Source of the DNA: Paenibacillus taichungensis
GTDB lineage: Bacteria; Bacillota; Bacilli; Paenibacillales; Paenibacillaceae
Length of the DNA stretch: 42,741 nucleotides
Assembly: GCF_003287275.1 (NCBI RefSeq)
Contig: NZ_QEVW01000031.1
Span: 1-42,741, forward strand
Direction of reading: 5' to 3'
The notes under the pieces are model-generated. The model made no database searches. It saw nothing but the letters and a program-made list of their open reading frames with translations, and was not told the DNA's origin. How positions within the stretch are numbered: position 1 is the stretch's first letter; every line of letters begins with the position of its first letter. This document shows, one piece after another, positions 15,821-24,881 of the stretch. Made by a program: the position numbers and the translations under genes.

Positions 15821-17098
15821 ATGAAGGGAATACTGTCTGGATTGCAGTGGATGATGTTTATGATTGCAGGTGCAATCGCTGCGCCAATTGCTATCGCAGA
15901 TTTATATAACCTAACACCTATGGAGACTTCTGGGCTCATCCAGAGCACACTGATTACTCTAGGAATAGCTGGATTTTTACAAGGTGTCATCGGCCACAAA
16001 TTCCCTATTCATGAAGGTCCAGCCGGGTTATGGTGGAGCATTTTTACCATTTACGCGAGTTTAGTAGGGGTATTATATACATCAAATATTGCTGCTCTGC
16101 AAGCTTTAAGTGGCGGAATGATCTCTAGTGGGGTTTTATTTATCCTGATTTCAGCTTTTAAGCTAATGGATAAAATCGCTCGTCTATTTACGCCAACGGT
16201 CACTTTTATATATTTGCTCTTATTGATCTTTCAATTAAGCGGTTCTTTTATGAAAGGTATGATGGGGATCACGTCAAGCCACACCTTGTTAGATGTTAAC
16301 GTGTTCTTGCTGAGCGTGATTGTGATTTGCATTACCTTTGGGTTAGGGAACAGTCGCTTTGTTTTGCTGCGCCAATTTTCAGTAATAATCAGTATATTGA
16401 TAGGCTGCTTATTGTTTGTCATATGCGACAAGATGCCGATGATTTCACCGGCGGATACACTATTTAAGCTGCCCCAATTATTCCCTTTTGGAAGACCGAG
16501 ATTTGATAGTGGGACAATCACGACTGCCTTTCTATTAACACTATTATTAATAACCAATGCGCTTGCATCCATTCGGTTGATGGAGACCGTTCTGAAACAA
16601 AAGAAATTGGATCATAGCCGGTATTTGCGTGCTGGATTTACTTCTGGCATTACACATTTTATTGGTGGCAGTTTCGGAGCAATTGGCTCAGTGCCTATTT
16701 CGGGAGCAGCGGGATATGTGGAACAAACAGGGATGAGGGAACAGAAATCGTTTTTAATTGGATGCATCTTAGTCATCTCTGTATCCTTGTTTCCGCCAAT
16801 AATGAACGTAATATCCGGTATTCCAGCGCCTATAGGCTATGCCGTTACATTCGTCATCTTTGTGAGAATGGTTGGATTATCGCTGATGGAATTGAAGAAG
16901 GTTCTTCACGAAGAACGAACTTTTGTTGTTAGCGGAGTTTCTCTTTTAGTGGGTGTGGGTTTAATGTTTATTCCTACATCCGCTACGAGCCATTTATCTC
17001 CGATTGTAATAGCCATTTTGAATAATGGGTTAATTTGCGGAAGTCTATTGGCGATTATTTTGGAACAAGCGTTAATGTGGAAAGATGCAAATCGATAG
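15821..17098 (+). CDS. NCS2-family nucleobase permease (uracil/xanthine type)
   Basis: This 425-residue membrane protein belongs to the NCS2 (nucleobase-ascorbate) transporters, with about fourteen helices. Signature regions are HKFPIHEGPAGLWW near residue 55, the substrate region THFIGGSFGAIGSVPISGAAGYVEQTG near 285-310, and PIMNVISGIPAPIGYA. It probably imports a purine or pyrimidine base with protons. The ATG at 15821 is only four bases after the deoD stop and has no ribosome binding site of its own, so translation is probably coupled to deoD. Its place between a nucleoside phosphorylase gene and nupC suggests a purine base substrate, which is an inference. Confidence 0.85.
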   Translation: MKGILSGLQWMMFMIAGAIAAPIAIADLYNLTPMETSGLIQSTLITLGIAGFLQGVIGHKFPIHEGPAGLWWSIFTIYASLVGVLYTSNIAALQALSGGMISSGVLFILISAFKLMDKIARLFTPTVTFIYLLLLIFQLSGSFMKGMMGITSSHTLLDVNVFLLSVIVICITFGLGNSRFVLLRQFSVIISILIGCLLFVICDKMPMISPADTLFKLPQLFPFGRPRFDSGTITTAFLLTLLLITNALASIRLMETVLKQKKLDHSRYLRAGFTSGITHFIGGSFGAIGSVPISGAAGYVEQTGMREQKSFLIGCILVISVSLFPPIMNVISGIPAPIGYAVTFVIFVRMVGLSLMELKKVLHEERTFVVSGVSLLVGVGLMFIPTSATSHLSPIVIAILNNGLICGSLLAIILEQALMWKDANR

Positions 17099-17139
17099 AG
17101 GATTCCAAAAAAATGTATCGCTAATTTGGAGGGTTAATT

Positions 17140-18321
17140 ATGCATTATCTAATTTCTGTTGTTGGTCTGGTTATTGTTCTATTATTGGCCTGGCTTGCGA
17201 GTAATAATAAGCAGAAAATCAAATATCGCCCAATCATCATAATGATTGTTATTCAGTTAGGTTTGGGATTGATTATACTAAAAACGAGTATAGGCGAATT
17301 CTTAATTAAAGGGTTTGCGGATAGTTTTTCGAAATTACTTGGATATGCCAACGAAGGAACAAACTTTGTTTTTGGTGGCATTGCCAATGAAGGAGCTCAT
17401 ACCTTTTTCCTGTTTGTGTTGATGCCAATTGTTTTTATGTCAGCATTAATAGGGATTCTGCAACATTACAAAATACTGCCGTTTATTATCAAGTATATCG
17501 GTTTGGTGCTAAGTAAAGTAAACGGCATGGGGAAATTGGAATCTTATAATGCGGTTGCAGCCGCAATTGTAGGACAAAATGAAGTGTTTATATCTGTGAA
17601 AAATCAGCTGGGATTATTACCAAAACATCGCTTGTATACATTATGTGCATCTGCAATGTCCACGGTATCCATGTCCATTGTTGGTTCATATATGACGATG
17701 CTGGAACCTAAATATGTAGTAGCTGCATTAATATTAAACCTGTTCGGCGGCTTTATCATTGCATCCATCATTAATCCGTATGAAGTTACAGCTGAAGAAG
17801 ATATTGTTGAAGTTCAGGAAGAGGGCAAACAAACGTTTTTTGAAATGCTGGGCGAGTATATTATGGATGGCTTTAAAGTAGCCATAGTGGTTGGGGTAAT
17901 GTTAGTTGGTTTTGTTGGAATTATTGCTTTAATTAACGGAGTTTTCAGCGGCATATTTGGTATTTCGTTTCAAGGAGTTCTAGGATATGTTTTTGCACCA
18001 ATTGCCTTTATGATCGGTGTTCCATGGCATGAAGCGGTTCATGCGGGAAGTATCATGGCCACGAAGCTAGTTGCAAATGAATTTGTTGCCATGCTTGACT
18101 TTGTTAAGATTCAAGACGGTTTAAGTGGGCGCACTACAGCCATTGTTTCCGTTTTTCTAATCTCATTTGCTAACTTTGGATCCATTGGTACGATCGTGGG
18201 TGCAGTAAAAGGTTTGAATGAAAAACAGGGGAATATTGTTGCCCGCTTTGGATTGAAGCTGTTATATGGGGCTACACTTGTAAGCGTTTTATCCGCTATA
18301 ATTATCGGTATAATATTTTAG
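17140..18321 (+). CDS. nupC: Concentrative nucleoside transporter (NupC family)
   Basis: This 393-residue protein is a CNT-family nucleoside:cation symporter. Family landmarks are the KLLGYANEGTNFVFGG segment near residue 64, LESYNAVAAAIVGQNEVFI near 130 and the late MIGVPWHEAVHAGSIMATKLVANEFVA (about residues 292-318). It should carry nucleosides into the cell for the DeoD-type enzyme encoded two genes upstream. TTGGAGGG lies before the ATG. It is the last gene of the module and is followed by a terminator. The substrate set (purine or pyrimidine nucleosides) cannot be fixed from sequence, though the neighbours favour purine nucleosides. Confidence 0.9.
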   Translation: MHYLISVVGLVIVLLLAWLASNNKQKIKYRPIIIMIVIQLGLGLIILKTSIGEFLIKGFADSFSKLLGYANEGTNFVFGGIANEGAHTFFLFVLMPIVFMSALIGILQHYKILPFIIKYIGLVLSKVNGMGKLESYNAVAAAIVGQNEVFISVKNQLGLLPKHRLYTLCASAMSTVSMSIVGSYMTMLEPKYVVAALILNLFGGFIIASIINPYEVTAEEDIVEVQEEGKQTFFEMLGEYIMDGFKVAIVVGVMLVGFVGIIALINGVFSGIFGISFQGVLGYVFAPIAFMIGVPWHEAVHAGSIMATKLVANEFVAMLDFVKIQDGLSGRTTAIVSVFLISFANFGSIGTIVGAVKGLNEKQGNIVARFGLKLLYGATLVSVLSAIIIGIIF

Positions 18322-18411
18322 TTGAATCTCGTTTCATTTGTATTCGATTTAACTCGAAATGGAGCTGTTCCAAAAGGACGGTTGATGTCGAGGGATATAA
18401 AAAATTCAATT

Positions 18412-18438
18412 AAAGTCGCTAATTTTAGCGGCTTTTTT
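18412..18438 (+). terminator. Intrinsic terminator of the nucleoside module
   Basis: AAAGTCGCTAA (18412-18422) pairs with TTAGCGGCTTT (18425-18435), including one G-U pair, and six T residues follow. It lies 90 bases after nupC. Between here and the promoter at 18621 I see nothing that I can support. Confidence 0.85.
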
Positions 18439-18620
18439 CGTCTGTTTACTCAAATTCGGGACGACGAATTGGATACCGTGCTCACCTGTCACAAGCGGTC
18501 AGGCCAAGGTTTTCAGCCTTAACTGTACATTGGATAAATACAGACTAACAGTCCAATACGTTTGATCGATCTATTCGGCTCACTCACAGATCAATCTATT
18601 AAATTTTAAGCAAGTATATA

Positions 18621-18649
18621 TTGACAGAGAAAAAAATGTGTATTACATT
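18621..18649 (+). promoter_or_regulatory. Promoter of the drug-exporter gene
   Basis: A perfect TTGACA (18621-18626) and TACATT (18644-18649) are 17 bases apart. The start codon lies about 160 bases downstream. The leader contains a possible ten-codon peptide (18715-18747) and an AATTGAA/TTCAATT inverted repeat (18688-18694 and 18728-18734), so post-initiation control is possible. Confidence 0.65.
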
Positions 18650-18814
18650 TAATCCCATACTTTTTAAACATTTATCTTTAAAAAGTCAATTGAAATAGAA
18701 ATAGGTAGCAGCATATGTTGGTTATTCTTCAATTCACAATGGGTTAGGCCAGCATTTGCGGAAGATACATATTTTGCGTACATATTCAGTATTTGATTTG
18801 GAGGGGACGGTTAG

Positions 18815-20020
18815 ATGGCTTTATTATTGAAAAGTCGGGGCGCTCTGCTGCTTCTGATGTTTAATCTATTTTTAGTCTTTGCTGGTATCGGCCTGGTCAT
18901 ACCAGTGATCCCGCAATATATTACTATTTTAGATATTAACGGAACGATTGCTGGTATGCTCACTGCATCCTTTGCATTTACACAGTTGGTTTTCTCACCA
19001 TTGGCGGGACGGTTGTCCGATTCTTTAGGGCGCAAGCGAATGATTGTCGCCGGAATGCTTGTGTTCGCCTGTGCCGAGGTGATATTCGGGTTAGCTGACT
19101 CAGCTTTGCTGCTTTTTGTTTCCCGGATGATGGGTGGCATTAGCGGAGCACTCATCATGCCAACGGTTATGGCTTATGTGGCAGATGTAACCTCCGAGGA
19201 AGATCGTGCAAAGGGAATGGGTTTCATTAATGCATCAATCTCGACAGGCTACATCATTGGCCCTGGCATCGGGGGATATATTGCCGAATTCGGCATTCGC
19301 GTTCCGTTCTATGCTGCCGGGGTTGCTGGTCTGATCGCTGCGATCCTAACTATGGTTGTCCTACCGGAATCACTATCATCTATTGTAAAGGGTGATGAGA
19401 ATAGAGTGGATGATTTTGAACCCAAAAGAAGTCTATTTCAGCAGTTGCGTTTTACATATCGAGAGCCTTACTTTATTAGTCTAATTATTGTGTTCGTCAT
19501 GTCCTTTGGACTTGCGAACTATGAAGCGGTGTACGGTCTGTTCGTTGACCATAAGTTTGGCTTCACACCAAAGGATATTGCCTTCATTTTCACATTCGGC
19601 TCCATTGGAGGTGCGTTGGTTCAGTTAACCATTTTCGGCTGGATTATAAGCCGTTATGGTGAGAAAGCAGTCATTACAGTTTGCCTGCTACTCGCCGGGA
19701 TATTTGTGCTATTGACGTTGTTTGTTCACCAATACTGGCTGATCTTCGCCGTCACCTTTGTTGTATTCTTGTCCATCGATATTTTACGCCCGGCCATCAG
19801 CACTCAAATGTCCATGGTCGCAAAAGAACATCAAGGGTATTTGGCTGGACTTAACTCCGCTTTTACCAGCCTTGGCAATATCATTGGGCCGATAGTAGCT
19901 GGACTGATGTTTGATATTAATGTTAACTACCCTTATGTGGTTGCCGGAATCATCCTTATTCTTTGCTTTGGGCTTACTCTGCGTGCAGGAGTCAAGCATG
20001 TACAGCGTGCACGTGTTTAA
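18815..20020 (+). CDS. MFS multidrug efflux protein of the DHA1 (Bmr/NorA) type
   Basis: This 401-residue, twelve-helix transporter shows drug:proton antiporter motifs: motif A as GRLSDSLGRKRM between helices 2 and 3, and motif C as GYIIGPGIGGYIAE in helix 5, which marks exporters. FAGIGLVIPVIPQYI at the start and RMMGGISGALIMPTVMAYVAD closely resemble Bmr and NorA. It would expel hydrophobic cationic compounds from the cytoplasm or membrane. GGAGGGG precedes the ATG with good spacing. An AraC regulator gene follows 127 bases downstream on the same strand and may control it. The real substrates are unknown. Confidence 0.88.
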   Translation: MALLLKSRGALLLLMFNLFLVFAGIGLVIPVIPQYITILDINGTIAGMLTASFAFTQLVFSPLAGRLSDSLGRKRMIVAGMLVFACAEVIFGLADSALLLFVSRMMGGISGALIMPTVMAYVADVTSEEDRAKGMGFINASISTGYIIGPGIGGYIAEFGIRVPFYAAGVAGLIAAILTMVVLPESLSSIVKGDENRVDDFEPKRSLFQQLRFTYREPYFISLIIVFVMSFGLANYEAVYGLFVDHKFGFTPKDIAFIFTFGSIGGALVQLTIFGWIISRYGEKAVITVCLLLAGIFVLLTLFVHQYWLIFAVTFVVFLSIDILRPAISTQMSMVAKEHQGYLAGLNSAFTSLGNIIGPIVAGLMFDINVNYPYVVAGIILILCFGLTLRAGVKHVQRARV

Positions 20021-20147
20021 TGATTTTCAGAAGAACGATGCCAGTAATTCAATTCATACAAATTTGAACATTCTACTGCTATAATCAGATTGCTTTTAAC
20101 CCCAAAAATGATTGACGGGAAAATATTAGCGTTTGGAGTGTTGGTTA

Positions 20148-21035
20148 ATGGGAAGAGAATTAGTTGTGAATGAAAATATGTATGGTTATGTGGAGGACAA
20201 GGAAATTTCAAAACCTATTATTACGGAATACTGTTCTTTTCATGAAAAAGGCAGTATTTTTCCTCCTCACTGGCATGAACAACTAATGATTTTATATATT
20301 GAAAAAGGAAAGATGATTCTCCAGGCTGGTAATCATCAGATAACCGGAGAGCAAGGTACAATTTTAATTGTGAACCCTAATGTAATTCACTCAGGGGAAA
20401 ATATAAATTCGGACTTAGCATATTATTTATTCAAAATTGACCTTTTATTGCTTTTAGGAAATCAGCCTGATTTACAACAATCCCTATACACTGATCTGCT
20501 CTTAAAGAATCGATTTCTGTTTGAGGAGAAGATTACGGAGGATGAATTTATCCTTGGCAGTATACAGAAAATGATTCAAGAGTATGAAGGGAAGAAGGAA
20601 GGATTTGAACTTGTTTTAAGGGGATTAACCTATCAAATATTGACTGATCTTATTCGATCTTATACGAAGAAAATACCAGAGCAATCAGAAATAGACATCC
20701 AATATAGAAAACTAAGTCAAATTAAGTCAGCTATTAAACATATGGAGAAGCATATTTCCGAAAAAATCACATTAAATGATCTTTCAAAGGTTTCTCATTT
20801 AAGTCCAGTCCATTTCTCAAGAGTTTTTAAAACGGTGTCAGGCTTCTCGCCGATGGATTTTCTAAATCAGATGCGTGTTCAAAAAGCAGCACAGCTTTTG
20901 ATAACCACGGATAAAACGATTATTGAAATCGCATTGGAAGTAGGTTTTAATGACGGTAACTATTTTAGTAGAATCTTTAAGAAAATTAAAAATGAAACTC
21001 CTAGCAATTTTAGATGCAAATTTCTAAATCGCTAA
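20148..21035 (+). CDS. AraC-family regulator with N-terminal cupin
   Basis: This 295-residue protein has a cupin sensor domain (SIFPPHWHEQLMILYIEKGKM near residue 35) and a C-terminal AraC double HTH. The HTH runs from IKHMEKHISEKITLNDLSKV through LSPVHFSRVFKTVSGFSPMDFL to IIEIALEVGFNDGNYFSRIF. The ATG at 20148 is nine bases after GGAG; a TTG at 20133 would overlap that site. It follows the MFS exporter gene and precedes an SDR-type gene, with some 190 bases on that side. Regulation of one of these neighbours is likely, but no operator could be singled out. Confidence 0.87.
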   Translation: MGRELVVNENMYGYVEDKEISKPIITEYCSFHEKGSIFPPHWHEQLMILYIEKGKMILQAGNHQITGEQGTILIVNPNVIHSGENINSDLAYYLFKIDLLLLLGNQPDLQQSLYTDLLLKNRFLFEEKITEDEFILGSIQKMIQEYEGKKEGFELVLRGLTYQILTDLIRSYTKKIPEQSEIDIQYRKLSQIKSAIKHMEKHISEKITLNDLSKVSHLSPVHFSRVFKTVSGFSPMDFLNQMRVQKAAQLLITTDKTIIEIALEVGFNDGNYFSRIFKKIKNETPSNFRCKFLNR

Positions 21036-21224
21036 GTTCATTCATCTCTTCTTACACAGTTTAACTGAGCAAGAACTTTAGTGCTCGTACAGAAGATATG
21101 TACTAATGCTCTGAGATAATATTGTGCTACATTGTGTTGTTATTATCCATGCCTCAAAGATTTCATGATGATAAATTATATAAGTAAAAGAAAATCATGA
21201 AATTTAAAGAGAAGAGGAATAGAA

Positions 21225-22118
21225 ATGAAGATTTTTGTTACGGGAGCAACCGGGTTTGTAGGTTCTGCTATTGTTCAGGAATTAATTCGTGCGGGTCATG
21301 AGGTGCTTGGGCTTGCTCGATCAGAAGCAACTGCTCAATCTCTTATCGGAATAGGTGCACAAATTCATAGAGGCGATATGGAAGACCTAGATAGTTTGCG
21401 CAGTGGAGTATCGACGGCTGATGCAGTTATTCATACTGCATTTAATCACGATTTCTCAAAATTCAAAGAGAACTGTGAGAAGGATAAGAGGGCTATTGAT
21501 GCTATGAGCTCTGTTTTAGCTGGTTCAGACCGTCCGCTTATTATTACATCTGCCCTGGCAGTTCTTCCAAAGGGGAAACGCGTAACCGAAGATACGTTGC
21601 CAATGTTCGGGCCAAATGCCAATCCTCGTATCGCTTCAGAAGAGGCAGCAGTGGTAGCGATGGAGAAAGGGGTTAACGTTTCTATAGTTCGGCTTCCGCC
21701 TTCCGTACATGGAAATGGTGATCGTGCTTTTATTCCAACACTAATTGATTTAGCTCGTAATAAAGGTGTTTCGGCTTTTATTGGAGAAGGAATTAATTGT
21801 TGGCCGGCGGTACACAGGCTTGATGCTGCTCAACTATTTAGGCTGGTTCTGGAGAACGAAACAACAGGAGTATATCACGCAGTTGCAGAGGAGGCTGTAG
21901 CTTTTAAAGAAATAGCTGCTGTGATAGGGGAAAGACTTAACGTTCCTATTAAAAGCATAGCTCGCGAGGAAGCTAACAACCACTTCACGTGGTTTACTCA
22001 TTTTGCTGAAATGGATCTAGCTTCCTCAAGTGAAAAAACGAAAGAAAAGTTAGGATGGAAACCCAAACAGCATGGGCTTCTTAATGATATAGATAGCATG
22101 AACTATTTTAAATTATAA
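21225..22118 (+). CDS. NAD(P)-dependent SDR-type epimerase/reductase-like protein
   Basis: This 297-residue protein begins with the extended/atypical SDR Rossmann motif MKIFVTGATGFVGSAIVQEL and continues with LGLARSEATAQSL and GDMEDLDSLRSG. This is the pattern of the NAD-dependent epimerase/dehydratase superfamily, in the branch often labelled SDR5-like. The usual YxxxK catalytic pair is not obvious, as in many atypical members, so the reaction is uncertain. GAAGAGGA lies before the ATG. It is probably a single-gene unit; the nearest genes are an AraC regulator upstream and a Nudix hydrolase downstream. The cofactor is inferred from the glycine-rich loop. Confidence 0.82.
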   Translation: MKIFVTGATGFVGSAIVQELIRAGHEVLGLARSEATAQSLIGIGAQIHRGDMEDLDSLRSGVSTADAVIHTAFNHDFSKFKENCEKDKRAIDAMSSVLAGSDRPLIITSALAVLPKGKRVTEDTLPMFGPNANPRIASEEAAVVAMEKGVNVSIVRLPPSVHGNGDRAFIPTLIDLARNKGVSAFIGEGINCWPAVHRLDAAQLFRLVLENETTGVYHAVAEEAVAFKEIAAVIGERLNVPIKSIAREEANNHFTWFTHFAEMDLASSSEKTKEKLGWKPKQHGLLNDIDSMNYFKL

Positions 22119-22286
22119 AGGCAATAAGCAATTGATGAATATTATGTTCAATTCCGTAATGACCGATCTCCATACATTAATTTTGTCAGGGAATATATAC
22201 GATTTCTAAAGATGCTCACCAAAGCAGGACAATCTAGGAACTGTGTGGAATAAATATACAACTTTACTGAATTTGGAGGTCCTAGA

Positions 22287-22775
22287 ATGGCTTTTCCGAC
22301 ACATATTGTCTCAGCAGGTGGGATTGTAGAAGATGGGAATGGGAATATTCTATTAGTAAAAGCCCATGACGATGGTTGGGTGTATCCTGGTGGTATAACT
22401 GAAGTTGGAGAAAATCTGATTGATGGCGTGATTCGTGAAATTAAAGAGGAAAGCGGAATAGATGCGGAGGTAAACCATTTAATTAATGTTGTTTCGAATA
22501 CAGCGATACATAAATGGTATGACGGTGTAACTGATGTTCCTACAAAAGTTATGTTTGATTTTGTGTGCAAAGCTGTAGGTGGAGAGTTAGCTACTTCTGA
22601 TGAAACGAGCGAATGTAGGTGGGTTCCCAAGGAGAATGTTCTGGATTGGATTACATTACCCGCCATCCGCATGCGTTATGAAGCTTATTTGAACTTTAGT
22701 GGTTCTGTGAATTATATGGAATACGTCACTGGGACTATGTCAGAATGTGATGTCAAGGTTCAAAGGCGTGTGTAA
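22287..22775 (+). CDS. Nudix hydrolase
   Basis: This 162-residue protein carries a complete Nudix box, beginning GGITEVGENLIDGVI and ending REIKEESGI, which coordinates the metals needed to cleave a nucleoside diphosphate linked to another group. The N-terminal strands (HIVSAGGIVEDGNGNILLVKA) fit an MTH1/MutT-like fold. The C terminus runs beyond the minimal domain by about 25 residues. TTTGGAGG precedes the ATG. The substrate cannot be predicted from the box. The gene is followed by a strong terminator and appears to be a unit on its own. Confidence 0.9.
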   Translation: MAFPTHIVSAGGIVEDGNGNILLVKAHDDGWVYPGGITEVGENLIDGVIREIKEESGIDAEVNHLINVVSNTAIHKWYDGVTDVPTKVMFDFVCKAVGGELATSDETSECRWVPKENVLDWITLPAIRMRYEAYLNFSGSVNYMEYVTGTMSECDVKVQRRV

Positions 22776-22884
22776 ATTGTACAAGGTTGTGTTTAAGGAG
22801 TAACTAGGTCAATATTTCTCTACATGATCTATGTAAGAACATCCGTGGTTTTCTGGTTCTGATGAGGGACCTAATTGACTATTC

Positions 22885-22920
22885 AACCGTTGATCTTAAT
22901 AAAAAGATCAACGGTTTTTT
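22885..22920. terminator. Strong intrinsic terminator after the Nudix gene
   Basis: AACCGTTGATCTT (22885-22897) pairs perfectly with AAGATCAACGGTT (22904-22916), then T residues continue to 22920. It lies between convergent genes and ends transcription of the Nudix gene. Confidence 0.9.
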
Positions 22921-22962
22921 GATGTGAAGAATGAATTTTTTACAATATCCAGATTATTCTGT

Positions 22963-24684
22963 TTACATGTAATGAGGTTGTCTGTAACTTTTCTTAAGGA
23001 TCATTTGTGGCAGCTCAATTAATAATTTGTCCATCGTGAGCGGGTCATCAAAATTATACTTGTTCTCAGAAACGATGATTCTGTCGGCACTTTTTGTGCT
23101 CCAGTATGGTAACTGCATTAGTTCTCTGTATAACCGAATTGTACGTGTGTCGTTATCCATGAGAATAAAATGAATATCTGCTTCGTAGGCACGAGCGTGT
23201 TCCGCTCGCGTCAGTTGAAAAGGAATACCTGCTTGAATCAATTCCTTCACCTTAGGCGGGGGCTGCATGCCGTCAGGATGGTAGATGGTGACTCCAAAAC
23301 CCTTCATGCTCATGACGTAAAGATTGCCTTCAACAATGGAAAACACGGCCGCCGTTTGTTTGACATCCACATGCTCAGCCAGATTTCTCCACATTCGATT
23401 ACTTGCAGTACGATGCCGATAGATCCATTGTTCCGCAAACTTTTGTCGATTCAACAACTCAGCCATCTGCATAATTCTGGAATAGACGGGTTCATAGCGA
23501 TCAATAAGTACCGTTGGGGCTATGGATGCCAGCTCGTTGACCCAATCCTGACGGAAACCAGAATGAACGATCAAGTCAGGATGAAGCTCGCGTATTTTTG
23601 TAGGCTCACCAAGTAATCCAACATCCTCAATGTCTTTAATTGCATCCCAGTAAAGCCCTCGTTTACCGATAATCTGGACGTCTGCACCAACTGGTTTAAT
23701 CCCCAAGGATAGCAAATCGCCAAGTGAATAACCAATGGCAACAATACGTTTATAAGGGACTTCCGGCAAGATGAAAGGAGATGAATTTACTGAAGAGGTC
23801 TCCTCATACTGACGGGGAGTAATCCCTTCTGTCTGCTTGAACTTCCGTGAAAAGTAGCTTTCGTCTTTGAATCCAACGGCATGGGCAATCTGCGCAAGCG
23901 TGTCATCGGTTTGTAATAACAGTCGCTTGGCGTGTTTCAGACGAATGTCCAGCAAGTAATCCAGCGGCTTTTTTCCGGTAATGGACTGGAACAAGCTACT
24001 GTATTGCCATTTAGCAACGCCAGCGATGCTATATAACTGACGAGCCGTAATGTTTTGCTGATAATGGGATTCAATATAAGCGACCGTTTGCTTCACGGCT
24101 TGAATGCTATCGGGTATTTCCGTGTTCCGCCGAATGTTTTCCATTAGAAACAGGATTAGCTCCTGCAACGTGATCTGCTGTTTCAATCGCGACTCTTCAG
24201 GAGTGGAAAAAGGACTCATTAATGAGGAATCGAGCGTTCCTACCAGGTCAAGCAGCCTTGATTCGTCAGTTATATTCATTCGTGTCTCATATGGAACCTT
24301 GGATAGGAGTTCGTTGGATGGTGTTGACTCTCCTAATCGGTATACGTGAAAAAAGATGATGATGGCTGCCGCCGAATCCAGTTGCGGATCCAACTCTAAT
24401 GAGTCCGGGTCCTCTTCATGCTGGTCGACAAATTGGATGCTAGCCTGTGCACCTGGTGCAAGAAGTAAAGAATCGTTCTTTTCAGTCTGTACGAAATGCT
24501 TCCCCAAATGCAGCAAACCGGAAGCTGATCTAAATACGATGAGGCGATGCGCTCCGGGTGGGCAGGGGATACACTGTTTACAGGACAACCTACGCAACAA
24601 AATCACGCTTTGAGGTATGTATAATCCGAATCCAGTATCAGGAAAAAAGAGTTTTTTTGTATCATCAACAGGTGAATGTTCCAT
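22963..24684 (-). CDS. AraC regulator fused to a siderophore-binding-like domain (Btr type)
   Basis: This 573-residue protein has three parts: an N-terminal cupin-like region (about 1-170), an AraC double HTH (about 187-293; NITARQLYSIAGVAKWQYSS, TLAQIAHAVGFKDESYFSRKF) and a FecB/TroA-like periplasmic-binding domain (about 311-565; KRIVAIGYSLGDLLSLGIKP, LHPDLIVHSGF). The architecture is that of B. subtilis Btr, which senses a ferric siderophore inside the cell and activates the uptake operon. AAGGAG lies seven bases before the ATG. It is divergent from a NikA/CntA-type metal transporter operon with a Fur-like box, so activation of that operon by a metal-ligand complex is the likely role. The ligand is not known. 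Confidence 0.88.
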   Translation of the reverse strand: MEHSPVDDTKKLFFPDTGFGLYIPQSVILLRRLSCKQCIPCPPGAHRLIVFRSASGLLHLGKHFVQTEKNDSLLLAPGAQASIQFVDQHEEDPDSLELDPQLDSAAAIIIFFHVYRLGESTPSNELLSKVPYETRMNITDESRLLDLVGTLDSSLMSPFSTPEESRLKQQITLQELILFLMENIRRNTEIPDSIQAVKQTVAYIESHYQQNITARQLYSIAGVAKWQYSSLFQSITGKKPLDYLLDIRLKHAKRLLLQTDDTLAQIAHAVGFKDESYFSRKFKQTEGITPRQYEETSSVNSSPFILPEVPYKRIVAIGYSLGDLLSLGIKPVGADVQIIGKRGLYWDAIKDIEDVGLLGEPTKIRELHPDLIVHSGFRQDWVNELASIAPTVLIDRYEPVYSRIMQMAELLNRQKFAEQWIYRHRTASNRMWRNLAEHVDVKQTAAVFSIVEGNLYVMSMKGFGVTIYHPDGMQPPPKVKELIQAGIPFQLTRAEHARAYEADIHFILMDNDTRTIRLYRELMQLPYWSTKSADRIIVSENKYNFDDPLTMDKLLIELPQMILKKSYRQPHYM

Positions 24685-24805
24685 GTTATGCTCCTTAATT
24701 ACGTGTATTCTGACTCGCTCTTCTGAACATCAATCCTAGACAAGTCCGTTGTCGCAAGCACGGTTCTGCCTTTTGTGCTATAAAAAATCAGAAATATATT
24801 CATTG

Positions 24806-24838
24806 TTCAATCATACCAAACTCCTTAACATGATTGAA
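24806..24838. promoter_or_regulatory. Perfect inverted repeat between regulator and metal-transport operon
   Basis: TTCAATCAT (24806-24814) and ATGATTGAA (24830-24838) are a perfect nine-base inverted repeat with a 15-base spacer. It overlaps a weak promoter, TTGTTC (24804-24809) and TAACAT (24826-24831), and ends two bases before the Fur-like box. It is a good candidate for binding by the divergent AraC-type regulator or another dimeric protein. Confidence 0.45.
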
Positions 24839-24840
24839 GA

Positions 24841-24855
24841 TGATTTTCATTCTCA
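24841..24855 (+). promoter_or_regulatory. Fur-like box of the metal-transport operon
   Basis: TGATTTTCATTCTCA matches the Fur consensus TGATAATNATTATCA at 11 of 14 fixed positions. It lies just downstream of the likely transcription start and 26 bases before the binding-protein start codon. The pattern fits Fur better than the Zur consensus, suggesting repression by iron. Confidence 0.65.
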
Positions 24856-24881
24856 TTAATGTGTTAAGGGGAGGATTTACC

